NCBI GenBank assembly: GCA_023411175.1
Contig: JAEYPB010000089.1
Location: 1-29,676 of the forward strand
Length of the DNA stretch: 29,676 bases
Origin: Bacillota bacterium
GTDB taxonomy: Bacteria; Bacillota; Clostridia; Christensenellales; Aristaeellaceae
Direction: 5' to 3'
Positions 13,979 to 22,953 of the stretch are shown one piece after another. Numbering within the stretch: the stretch's first letter is position 1; each line of letters opens with the position of its first letter. A program made the translations under genes and the position numbers. The notes beneath the pieces were generated by a model. The model saw only the letters and a program-made list of their open reading frames with translations, did not search any database and was not told the DNA's origin.

Positions 13979-14989
13979 GTGTCTTTGCAGAATGAAATGA
14001 TCGGGATCTCCGGGCTGCGCAAGGTGTATGGCGAGGGCGAAGGCGCCGTCGTCGCGCTGGATCGCATCGATCTTTCCATTCGCCGGGGCGACATCCACGG
14101 CATCATCGGCATGAGCGGCGCGGGCAAATCCACGCTGATCCGGTGCATCAACCTCCTCGAAAAACCCACCGAAGGCAAAATCATCATCGGCGGGGTCGAT
14201 GTGACGACCCTGTCCGACGCGCTGCTCCGCACGACGAGGCGCGCCGTCGGCATGGTGTTTCAAAGCTTCAACCTTCTGATGCAGCGCAGCGTGGAAAACA
14301 ACGTGCGCTTTCCGATGGAACTGGTCGGCATGGACAAGAAGGCCGCCCGGGAAAAGGCGCGCGCGCTACTTGACCTCGTGGGGCTCAGCGACAAGCTGAA
14401 CGCCTATCCCTCCCAGCTCTCCGGCGGCCAGAAGCAGCGGGTGGCCATCGCCCGGGCGCTGGCCATCGACCCCAAGGTACTTCTGTGCGACGAGGCCACC
14501 AGCGCCCTCGACCCCATGACCACAAGGGCGATTTTGGACCTTTTGAAGGACATCAACCAGCGCCTCGGCATCACCATCGTGGTCATCACCCACGAGATGG
14601 AGGTCATCCGCCAGATCTGCGAGCGCGTATCCATCATCGACAACGGGCGGATCGTCGAGAGCGGCGCGGTCAGCGAGCTGTTCACCCGCCCCCGCTCGGA
14701 GGCCGGGAAGCGGATGTTCCGCGGCAGCCTGAAGCACTTTTCGGAGCCGCCCACCGGGCGGCTGGTGCGCGTGATCTTTGACGGCGGGGCGGTCTACGAG
14801 CCGGTGCTCGCGAACCTCATCATCGAGCAGGGCGCGCCGGTGTCGATCATCAGCGCCCAGATGGACACCGTGAGCGGCGAGACCCGCGGCCAGCTGGTAT
14901 TGCAGCTGCCCTCGGACGAGGCGATGAGCGGCCGAATGATCGAATCCCTCCGAAAGCACAACCTGGTCGTCGAGGAGGTGGCGTCGTGA
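13979..14989 (+). CDS. metN: Methionine ABC transporter ATP-binding protein MetN
   Basis: ATPase subunit of the MetNIQ importer for methionine. Visible motifs: Walker A GMSGAGKST near residue 45, Q-loop VFQSFNLL, signature LSGGQKQR, Walker B VLLCDEATSALDP and the switch His in VVITHEM. The last 75 or so residues (GRLVRVIFDGGAVYEPVLAN onwards) form the NIL regulatory domain that binds methionine for trans-inhibition. I favour GTG 13979 (336 residues), with AAAGGCGGG 6 nt upstream. ATG 13955 and GTG 13931 are in frame, but the first would have almost no leader and the second lies within the -10. The stop overlaps the metI start. Confidence 0.94.
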   Translation: MSLQNEMIGISGLRKVYGEGEGAVVALDRIDLSIRRGDIHGIIGMSGAGKSTLIRCINLLEKPTEGKIIIGGVDVTTLSDALLRTTRRAVGMVFQSFNLLMQRSVENNVRFPMELVGMDKKAAREKARALLDLVGLSDKLNAYPSQLSGGQKQRVAIARALAIDPKVLLCDEATSALDPMTTRAILDLLKDINQRLGITIVVITHEMEVIRQICERVSIIDNGRIVESGAVSELFTRPRSEAGKRMFRGSLKHFSEPPTGRLVRVIFDGGAVYEPVLANLIIEQGAPVSIISAQMDTVSGETRGQLVLQLPSDEAMSGRMIESLRKHNLVVEEVAS

Positions 14990-15663
14990 GCGCGTGGCTG
15001 ATGGAAAACGAGGCGATGATCCGCCTGATGCTCGCCGGGCTCTGGGAAACCCTGCAGATGACGCTCCTGGCGACGCTTTTTTCGTACCTTCTGGGCCTTC
15101 CGCTGGGCGTCTGGCTGGTGGTGACCGGCAAGGGCGGCGTGCGCGAAAACCCGGCGGTCAATCAGGCGCTGGGCACGGTGGTCAACGTGCTGCGCTCCGT
15201 GCCGTTTTTGATCCTCATCCTGATGCTGTTCCCGATCACCCGAATCGTGATGGGCACCACCATCGGCACCCGCGCGGCCATCTTCCCGCTGGTGATCAGC
15301 GCGTTCCCCTACGTGGCGCGAATGGTGGAATCCTCGCTGCGCGAGGTGGACGGCGGCGTGATCGAAGCCGCCCAGTCCATGGGCGCGACCACCTTCCAGA
15401 TCATCCGCAAGGTGATGCTGCCGGAATCCACGCCTTCGCTGCTCAACGGCCTCGCGATCTCGATGACCACCATCCTGGCCTACACGGCGATGGCGGGCGC
15501 GGTGGGCGCGGGCGGCCTGGGCAAGATCGCCATCGATTACGGCATGTACCGCTTCGATATGCCCAAGCTCTACACCGCCAGCATCCTTCTGGTCGTGCTG
15601 GTGCAGGTGATTCAGGTGTTCGGCACCAGCGCCTCCTCCATGATCGACAAACGGCGGCGGTAG
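14986..15663 (+). CDS. metI: Methionine ABC transporter permease MetI
   Basis: Inner-membrane permease subunit, 225 residues, the usual size. Five hydrophobic segments can be seen (for example MTLLATLFSYLLGLPLGVWLV and SVPFLILILMLFPITRIVMG). The EAA coupling motif that docks on MetN is EAAQSMGATTFQIIRKVMLPE at about residues 127-147. The GTG start at 14986 overlaps the metN stop by 4 nt, indicating translational coupling. A 150-nt gap with a GC hairpin separates it from metQ. Confidence 0.94.
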   Translation: MSAWLMENEAMIRLMLAGLWETLQMTLLATLFSYLLGLPLGVWLVVTGKGGVRENPAVNQALGTVVNVLRSVPFLILILMLFPITRIVMGTTIGTRAAIFPLVISAFPYVARMVESSLREVDGGVIEAAQSMGATTFQIIRKVMLPESTPSLLNGLAISMTTILAYTAMAGAVGAGGLGKIAIDYGMYRFDMPKLYTASILLVVLVQVIQVFGTSASSMIDKRRR

Positions 15664-15721
15664 GCGTCCCCTTCTTCTCTTTGAAATAATGCGGCGGCTT
15701 TCATTCGGCACGCACATTATA

Positions 15722-15740
15722 GCGCGGGCGCAGCCCGCGC
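15722..15740 (+). other. GC hairpin between metI and metQ
   Basis: GCGCGGGC (15722-15729) and GCCCGCGC (15733-15740) form a perfect 8-bp stem with a 3-nt loop and no T-run. It could stabilise or partly terminate the transcript and so set the ratio of MetQ to MetNI. Confidence 0.45.
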
Positions 15741-15813
15741 GACCCCCGCGCGGTGCGCAGGATCGCAGCGCCGGTACCTATATTCCCCCGGCCTGCAGGA
15801 AAGGAGCAACCCC

Positions 15814-16632
15814 ATGAAGAAACTGGTAAGTCTCATCCTGGTACTCGCACTCACCCTAGGTGTCGCCGCCATGGCCATGGCTGAGAAGCTGGTCATTGGG
15901 GCTACCCCCACGCCGCACGCCGAGATTTTGGAACTCATCAAGGACGACCTTGCCGCCAAGGGCATCGAGCTTGAGATCGTCGTCTACACCGAATACACCA
16001 CCCCCAACATGGCGCTGTCCGCCGGCGACCTCGGCGCCAACTACTTCCAGCACGTGCCCTACATGGAGGCCTACAACGCCTCCGTCGCCGACGACCAGAA
16101 GCTGGTCGCCGCCATCGGCGTGCACTACGAGCCCTACGCGCTCTACCCCGGCAAGACGAAGACGCTGGACGAGCTCAAGGACGGCGCGACCATCACCGTC
16201 ACCAACGATCCGTCCAACGAAGCACGGGCGCTTTTGCTCCTTGAGAGCGCGGGCCTCATCAAGCTGAAGGAAGGCGCGGGCCTCAGCGCGACCATCGGCG
16301 ACATCGCCGAGAACCCGAAGAATTTCAACATCCTGGAGATCGAGGCCGCGCAGCTGCCCCGCACGCTTCAGGACGTGGACATGGCGGTCATCAACGGCAA
16401 CTTCGCGCTGGACGCGGGGCTCAGCCCGACGAAGGACGCCGTCTTTGTCGAGCCCGCCGACGGCGAAGCCGGCAAGACCTACACCAACTACATTGTGGTG
16501 CGCGCCGCGGACGCCGAGGCGACCTGGGTCGAAACCCTGCGGGAGACCATCCAGTCCCAGAAGGTGTACGACTTCATCGTGAACAACGACGCCTACAAGG
16601 GCGGCGTGATCCCGGCGTTCACCGTGGGCTAA
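15814..16632 (+). CDS. metQ: Methionine-binding protein MetQ (NlpA family), without lipobox
   Basis: Solute-binding subunit of the methionine importer, 272 residues. NlpA-family sequence is plain: KLVIGATPTPHAEILELIKDD, YTEYTTPNMALSAGDLGANYFQHVPYME, and ALYPGKTKTLDELKDGATI with ITVTNDPSNEARALLLLESAGLI. The N-terminus is a standard signal peptide (MKKLVSLILVLALTLG) with a likely signal peptidase I site after AMAMA. There is no cysteine near the cleavage site, so it should not be lipid-anchored, unlike most Bacillota homologues. GGAAAGGAG precedes ATG 15814. A strong terminator closes the operon. Confidence 0.93.
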   Translation: MKKLVSLILVLALTLGVAAMAMAEKLVIGATPTPHAEILELIKDDLAAKGIELEIVVYTEYTTPNMALSAGDLGANYFQHVPYMEAYNASVADDQKLVAAIGVHYEPYALYPGKTKTLDELKDGATITVTNDPSNEARALLLLESAGLIKLKEGAGLSATIGDIAENPKNFNILEIEAAQLPRTLQDVDMAVINGNFALDAGLSPTKDAVFVEPADGEAGKTYTNYIVVRAADAEATWVETLRETIQSQKVYDFIVNNDAYKGGVIPAFTVG

Positions 16633-16649
16633 ACCCTACTCTTTCCGCC

Positions 16650-16679
16650 GCCCCCGCGCTTTTACGCGGGGGCATTTTT
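16650..16679 (+). terminator. Terminator of metNIQ
   Basis: GCCCCCGCG (16650-16658) and CGCGGGGGC (16665-16673) form a perfect 9-bp stem, followed by ATTTTTA. Confidence 0.95.
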
Positions 16680-16703
16680 ATGCCTCCTGCTTTCCGGTAA
16701 GCA

Positions 16704-16742
16704 AAAATTCCCCCGCCGGCATAAGTTCGGCGGGGGAATTTT
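16704..16742. terminator. Bidirectional terminator, mainly for ppdK
   Basis: A perfect 15-bp inverted repeat (arms 16704-16718 and 16728-16742) with a GC core and AAAATT/AATTTT ends. It lies 15 nt after the ppdK stop on the minus strand and backs up the metNIQ terminator. Confidence 0.93.
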
Positions 16743-16757
16743 GTTGCATGCGTGTGG

Positions 16758-19400
<2,643 letters not shown>

Positions 19401-19448
19401 GTTTCTCCCCCTCAAGTCAAATATTGCTTCTATATCTGTCGCACGGAT

Positions 19449-19454
19449 ATTATA
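19449..19454 (-). promoter_or_regulatory. -10 element of a ppdK promoter
   Basis: Perfect TATAAT on the minus strand 48 nt before ATG 19400. No good -35 is present (ATGAAA at 15 nt spacing is the best), so an activator or extended contacts may be needed. The upstream gene ends at 19488, inside this promoter region. Confidence 0.6.
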
Positions 19455-19487
19455 CCGCGCCGATATGGTTTTCATAGGGGCTCTTTG

Positions 19488-20309
19488 TTAAATTATGCCG
19501 CCATCCGTTACAATCTCCAGCTCGATGTCATTCAGCGCCGCGGCGCAGCGGGAAAAGGAGCTGTAAAAGCTTCCGTAAATCTTCCGGGTCTCGGCAAGGC
19601 ACAGGTAGTCCACGTAGGCGTCGACGATGCCCTGTTCGCTGTCCCGCTCAAGGGACCGCTTTTCATAGGTGAGTATCTTGCCGGGGAACATCTCCCGAAG
19701 CGCGCGCTCCTCCTCCGGGGAGTCGGTGGCCAGAAAGAAGGCGACCGACGGGTCGGCCTCGACCTCCCGCCGCATGCGGTCGACAAAGTCCCCCGTCCGG
19801 CTGGAGGCAATGGACTGGGTGTTGTCGGTCCTTCGGATGTGGATGCCCACGCAGTTTGGAGGGAAGCTCTTCGTTACTTCGTCCGCCAGCGCCCGGATGT
19901 CCGGCGCGGGGCGGAAGATGGCATAATCGTACTTCTCGTACTCGCTCTCCAGGCTGTAGCAGCTGGAGGCGTAGAGGCTTCTGCCGCGCATCGCCCGGAC
20001 GGAATCCGGCGTCAGCTTGCGCTTGGCCTCCCAGTTTTCGACCGTCGCGTCAAAGCGCCTGCCCTCGGCGCGCCGAGTCAGGATGCGCGCAATGCTGCGA
20101 AGGCGCATCTTCAGCTTCGATACGTAGCGGCCTTCCACCAGCTTCACGCCCTCAGGCAGCGAAAAAAGCCGCGTGCCCGGGCAGTTCATGCCCGCGTCGC
20201 GCAGCCAAATGACCGTCAGATCGTCCCCGGTCTCCCGGGCAACCGTATAAAATGAAGCGATGGTGCGCATCCGGTTGCACAGCCCGCCCAGCGGCTCCAC
20301 ATACAGCAT
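19488..20309 (-). CDS. Fucosyltransferase-like protein (GT23/GT11-type)
   Basis: 273 residues. The N-terminal motif GGLCNRMRTIASFYTVA resembles the first nucleotide-sugar domain loop of the fucosyltransferase superfamily. The second-half motif CVGIHIRRTDN matches the H-x-R-R-x-D signature that binds GDP-fucose in alpha-1,6 (NodZ/FUT8) and alpha-1,2 enzymes; FFLATDSPEEERALREMFPG follows in the expected place. It probably transfers a deoxyhexose to a cell-surface glycan, but the acceptor is unknown. No signal peptide or membrane helix, so cytoplasmic. It is not inside a polysaccharide gene cluster. A perfect consensus promoter lies 32 nt before ATG 20309, and ppdK follows after 87 nt. Confidence 0.75.
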   Translation of the reverse strand: MLYVEPLGGLCNRMRTIASFYTVARETGDDLTVIWLRDAGMNCPGTRLFSLPEGVKLVEGRYVSKLKMRLRSIARILTRRAEGRRFDATVENWEAKRKLTPDSVRAMRGRSLYASSCYSLESEYEKYDYAIFRPAPDIRALADEVTKSFPPNCVGIHIRRTDNTQSIASSRTGDFVDRMRREVEADPSVAFFLATDSPEEERALREMFPGKILTYEKRSLERDSEQGIVDAYVDYLCLAETRKIYGSFYSSFSRCAAALNDIELEIVTDGGII

Positions 20310-20341
20310 TTACGCACCCCCGCCTATAAATGACCGAATTG

Positions 20342-20370
20342 ATTATAGACGATGATGGGAAATCTGTCAA
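20342..20370 (-). promoter_or_regulatory. Consensus sigma-A promoter of the fucosyltransferase-like gene
   Basis: Minus-strand TTGACA (20370-20365), 17-nt spacer, TATAAT (20347-20342): every hexamer base matches. Confidence 0.95.
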
Positions 20371-20399
20371 GAAAAGGCTTACGGCGGGCCGTTCCATTC

Positions 20400-20431
20400 A
20401 AAAGGCGACGGTTTTCCCGGATACGCCGTCG
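20400..20431 (-). terminator. Weak terminator after the 20456 gene
   Basis: Minus-strand CGACGG (20431-20426) and CCGTCG (20411-20406) pair around a long loop and are followed by CCTTTTG. Plausible from its position, 25 nt after the stop codon. Confidence 0.45.
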
Positions 20432-20455
20432 AACGGCGAGCTTTAATGCCTTGCG

Positions 20456-20932
20456 CTATTCCATCCCAAAACCCGCGGCGCTGCGCACAATGTGTTCCGC
20501 GCGGTCCGGCACGCCCTCGTGAAACACGCGCCACTGCTCCCGCCAGTCCAGCGTGGTGTCCGTCAGAATGTGGATCTCGGATTCGTTGTCCAGCGAGAGG
20601 ACCATGTCCCCCCAGGGCGAGATGCGGACATCGTCCACCACGCCGCGGGCAGTGTGCTCTAAAAACCTCTTCATTGAAAAGTCATAGGCGGAAAAGCCGC
20701 GATCCCATCGGAAGTCCCCCAATGTCACCGATTCGATGTCGATGGCCGGCGCCAGCGTATCCGCGGAGCTGGCCACGAGCCTCCCGCCGTGCACCACGCG
20801 CACCAGACACAGGGCGTGGAGGGTTACATCTCCATCTCCGCGGAAGAAGAGGCGCACGATCTCACAGATCCGCTCGGCGCCGAAAAACTCTCTCCCAAAC
20901 AGCATCTGCCGAATCTGATCCTGATAAGTCAA
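20456..20932 (-). CDS. Hypothetical protein, unrecognised
   Basis: 158 residues from a TTG start at 20932, chosen because GGGGAGG lies 9 nt upstream; a GTG at 20956 in the same frame has no ribosome binding site and lies before that site. The sequence begins LTYQDQIRQMLFGREFFGAE. It looks like a soluble cytoplasmic alpha/beta protein with mixed charge, no signal peptide and no cysteine pair. A stretch near residue 95 (EHTARGVVDDVRISPWGDMVLSLDN) and the end (REQWRVFHEGVPDRAEHIV) are the most distinctive parts. Base composition and third-position GC match the neighbours. It is a single gene between the citrate synthase and fucosyltransferase-like genes. No function can be assigned. Confidence 0.7.
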   Translation of the reverse strand: MTYQDQIRQMLFGREFFGAERICEIVRLFFRGDGDVTLHALCLVRVVHGGRLVASSADTLAPAIDIESVTLGDFRWDRGFSAYDFSMKRFLEHTARGVVDDVRISPWGDMVLSLDNESEIHILTDTTLDWREQWRVFHEGVPDRAEHIVRSAAGFGME

Positions 20933-20994
20933 GGCTTCGTTCCTCCCCAAAATCACTCGCTGCCCGCGCGCTTGCGGGGCCGGGTGTCATTGCA

Positions 20995-21020
20995 TTGCAT
21001 TTATGTAATTAAACATGCAA
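20995..21020. other. AT-rich inverted repeat upstream of the hypothetical gene
   Basis: TTGCAT (20995-21000) and ATGCAA (21015-21020) bracket a 14-nt AT-rich spacer, about 65 nt before the TTG start of the 20456-20932 gene. This is the most AT-rich stretch nearby and probably holds the promoter; no clear -35/-10 pair could be fixed. Confidence 0.4.
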
Positions 21021-21097
21021 CCATATTTTAACCGCTCGCGGAGATTTGGTCAACCCCTCCCGCGATAAACAACCGGCTTCTGTCACCGGAACAAAAA

Positions 21098-21119
21098 ACC
21101 GGGCGATTTCTCGCCCGGT
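21098..21119 (-). terminator. Rho-independent terminator (minus strand)
   Basis: ACCGGGCGA (21098-21106) and TCGCCCGGT (21111-21119) form a perfect 9-bp stem. Read on the minus strand it is followed by TTTTTTG. It would end transcripts coming from citrate synthase through repeat copy B. Confidence 0.85.
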
Positions 21120-21122
21120 CAG

Positions 21123-21296
21123 GGCATCGAAAAACCCTGTGGTTTTTTCGATGCGAAGGGAACCGCCTGCGTGCGCCTGAAATTCTCTGGAATTTCCGGG
21201 CGGCGCACTGACCAAAGGTGTGGATAGCGCCACCAGTATACGCACTGGCTGCGCTATCCCGTGCCCGGCGTACACGCCGCCGGGCACGATTAAACC
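21123..21296. repeat. Structured intergenic repeat element, copy B
   Basis: Second copy of the element at 7638-7806. The same hairpins occur in order: 21124-21154; outer stem 21171-21177 with 21202-21208 enclosing GAAATTC-TCTG-GAATTTC (21179-21196); 21222-21237 with 21244-21259 (two internal mismatches); 21260-21268 with 21280-21288. It sits about 70 nt past the citrate synthase stop codon, in the same orientation relative to the upstream minus-strand gene as copy A. Confidence 0.85.
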
Positions 21297-21311
21297 GCGG
21301 GGTCTTTGCTC

Positions 21312-21347
21312 ATGGCAGACCGGGCGACTTCTCGCCCGGTCTGCCAT
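21312..21347. other. Perfect 16-bp hairpin next to repeat copy B
   Basis: Arms 21312-21327 and 21332-21347 pair perfectly with loop CTTC. Its core repeats, with one change, the 22-nt hairpin at 21098-21119, so copy B is flanked by a near-identical direct repeat. It lies 20 nt after the citrate synthase stop and has no T-run of its own. Confidence 0.7.
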
Positions 21348-21366
21348 TGACAGAGCCCGTTCGCTT

Positions 21367-22734
21367 TCAGCCTCTGTCCTCAATTTCGGTGTACTCTCCC
21401 CGCTGGGATACGGCGCGGTAGGCCGGACGCATGATGCGGCCGCCGGTCAGGAGTTCCTCGATGCGGTGCGCGCACCATCCCGCGGTCCGCGCGATGGCGA
21501 AGAGCGGGGTAAACAGCTCGTCCGGAATGCCGAGCATGCGGTAAACGAGGCCCGAGTACATGTCCACATTGGCGCACATGGTCTTGCGCCCTTCGAGCTT
21601 TTCGTTCAGCACCTCGATGCCCATGCGCTCGATGCGCTCCATGAGGTCGAACTCGTCGTCATAGCCGGTCCTGACCGCCATGTCGCGGGCGTACTTTTTC
21701 AGAAGGATCGCGCGGGGGTCGTCCACGGTGTAAACCGCGTGCCCCAGGCCGTAGACCTTGCCGGAGCCGTCCCCGGCCTTTTTGTCCCGGATGAGGCGCA
21801 GGTAGTCGGCCACGGCACCGTCGCTGGCTGGATCGGCGGCGTGCTCGCGCACATCCTGGAACATCTCCATGACCTTCTGGTTTGCGCCGCCGTGGAGCGG
21901 GCCCTTGAGCGAGGAGATCGCGCCGGAAATCGCGCCGTAGGTGTCGGTGCCGGTGGAGGACAACACGCGGCAGGTGAAGGCCGAGTTGTTGCCGCCGCCG
22001 TGCTCGGCGTGGATGGTGAGCATCAGGTCCAGCAGATGCGCCTCTTCGGCGGTAAACTGGTTGTCGCGCCGGAGCATGTGCAGGAAGTTTTCCGCCAGCG
22101 ACATATTCTCCTGCGGCACGTGCAGGTAGAGCGACTGGCCGTCGTAGTAGTGGCGCTTGGTGGCGTAGGCGTGGGCCACGATCACCGGGAGCCGCGCCGT
22201 CAGTTCCATGGACTGGCGCACCACATTCTCAATGGAAGTGTCGTCCGGGTTGGGGTCGTAGGAATAGAGCGCCAGCACCGCGCGGGAGAGCTTGTTCATC
22301 ACGTTCTTGCTGGGCGCCTTCAGGATCATATCCTCGGTGAAGCCGTCCGGCAGCCGCCGCGCCACCTGCAGCGCCCGATGGTACTGGTTCAGCTGGTTCC
22401 GGGTGGGGAGTTTTCCGATCAGAAGCAGATAGCTGACCTCTTCGTAGCCGAAGACGCCGTCCTTCACATGGGCGGATACGATGTCGTTTACGTCGATGCC
22501 GCGGTAATAGAGGTGGCCGGGTGTGGGAACCGGCGCGCCGTCGACAATCTGATAGCCCTGAACGCTGCCGATGTTGGTGACGCCGGCCATGACGCCGGTG
22601 CCGTCGGAATTGCGCAGGCCCCGCTTTACGTGCTGTAGCTCAAACTGTTTGGGGTCGATGGAATAGCTCTGGCGGATATGTTCGCAAAACTGCTGGACGT
22701 ACTCCCGAAGCTCTTGCTGCTGAATATACTGCAT
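21367..22734 (-). CDS. gltA: Citrate synthase
   Basis: Condenses oxaloacetate and acetyl-CoA to citrate. 455 residues. Catalytic regions: the first His in LTIHAEHGGGNNSAFT, the substrate loop GPLHGGANQKVMEMF, the second His in YGLGHAVYTVDDPRA and the Asp in NVDMYSGLVYRML. The N-terminal extension before the core domain (ELREYVQQFCEHIRQSYSID) is usual for long clostridial (si)-type enzymes. ATG 22734 is chosen because GAGGAGG lies 7 nt upstream. Divergent from the aconitase and isocitrate dehydrogenase genes; the three make 2-oxoglutarate, probably for glutamate synthesis. No 2-oxoglutarate dehydrogenase genes are present in the window. Confidence 0.96.
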   Translation of the reverse strand: MQYIQQQELREYVQQFCEHIRQSYSIDPKQFELQHVKRGLRNSDGTGVMAGVTNIGSVQGYQIVDGAPVPTPGHLYYRGIDVNDIVSAHVKDGVFGYEEVSYLLLIGKLPTRNQLNQYHRALQVARRLPDGFTEDMILKAPSKNVMNKLSRAVLALYSYDPNPDDTSIENVVRQSMELTARLPVIVAHAYATKRHYYDGQSLYLHVPQENMSLAENFLHMLRRDNQFTAEEAHLLDLMLTIHAEHGGGNNSAFTCRVLSSTGTDTYGAISGAISSLKGPLHGGANQKVMEMFQDVREHAADPASDGAVADYLRLIRDKKAGDGSGKVYGLGHAVYTVDDPRAILLKKYARDMAVRTGYDDEFDLMERIERMGIEVLNEKLEGRKTMCANVDMYSGLVYRMLGIPDELFTPLFAIARTAGWCAHRIEELLTGGRIMRPAYRAVSQRGEYTEIEDRG

Positions 22735-22777
22735 GATATCCTCCTCGCAGCCTTGCGGCCTCCATTGGCTTTTGGCG

Positions 22778-22806
22778 ATTATAGCGCAAGCCCAGGGATT
22801 GTGCAA
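22778..22806 (-). promoter_or_regulatory. Promoter of citrate synthase
   Basis: Minus-strand TTGCAC (22806-22801), 17-nt spacer, perfect TATAAT (22783-22778), 43 nt before the start codon. Confidence 0.8.
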
Positions 22807-22894
22807 GCCATTTAACAGAAAATTTCAAAAAAGCCTTTCAGGAATCGGTTTCAGCCGCTCCAATGCACAACCAAAAACGTAATCCTGCAGCATC

Positions 22895-22923
22895 TTGATT
22901 TCGCGGGTCCGCTGTTGTATACT
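22895..22923 (+). promoter_or_regulatory. Promoter of the aconitase-isocitrate dehydrogenase operon
   Basis: TTGATT at 22895-22900, 17-nt spacer, TATACT at 22918-22923. The start codon lies 30 nt further. It is divergent from the citrate synthase promoter about 90 nt away, which allows joint control of the three genes. Confidence 0.8.
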
Positions 22924-22953
22924 GATGCAAAATGCCATGTGGAGGATAAATCG

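Noticed and set aside
13840..13979. Search for an S-box, T-box or other methionine riboswitch before metN
   Set aside because: The leader between the predicted transcription start and the start codon is only about 30 nt, and no conserved riboswitch core was found upstream.
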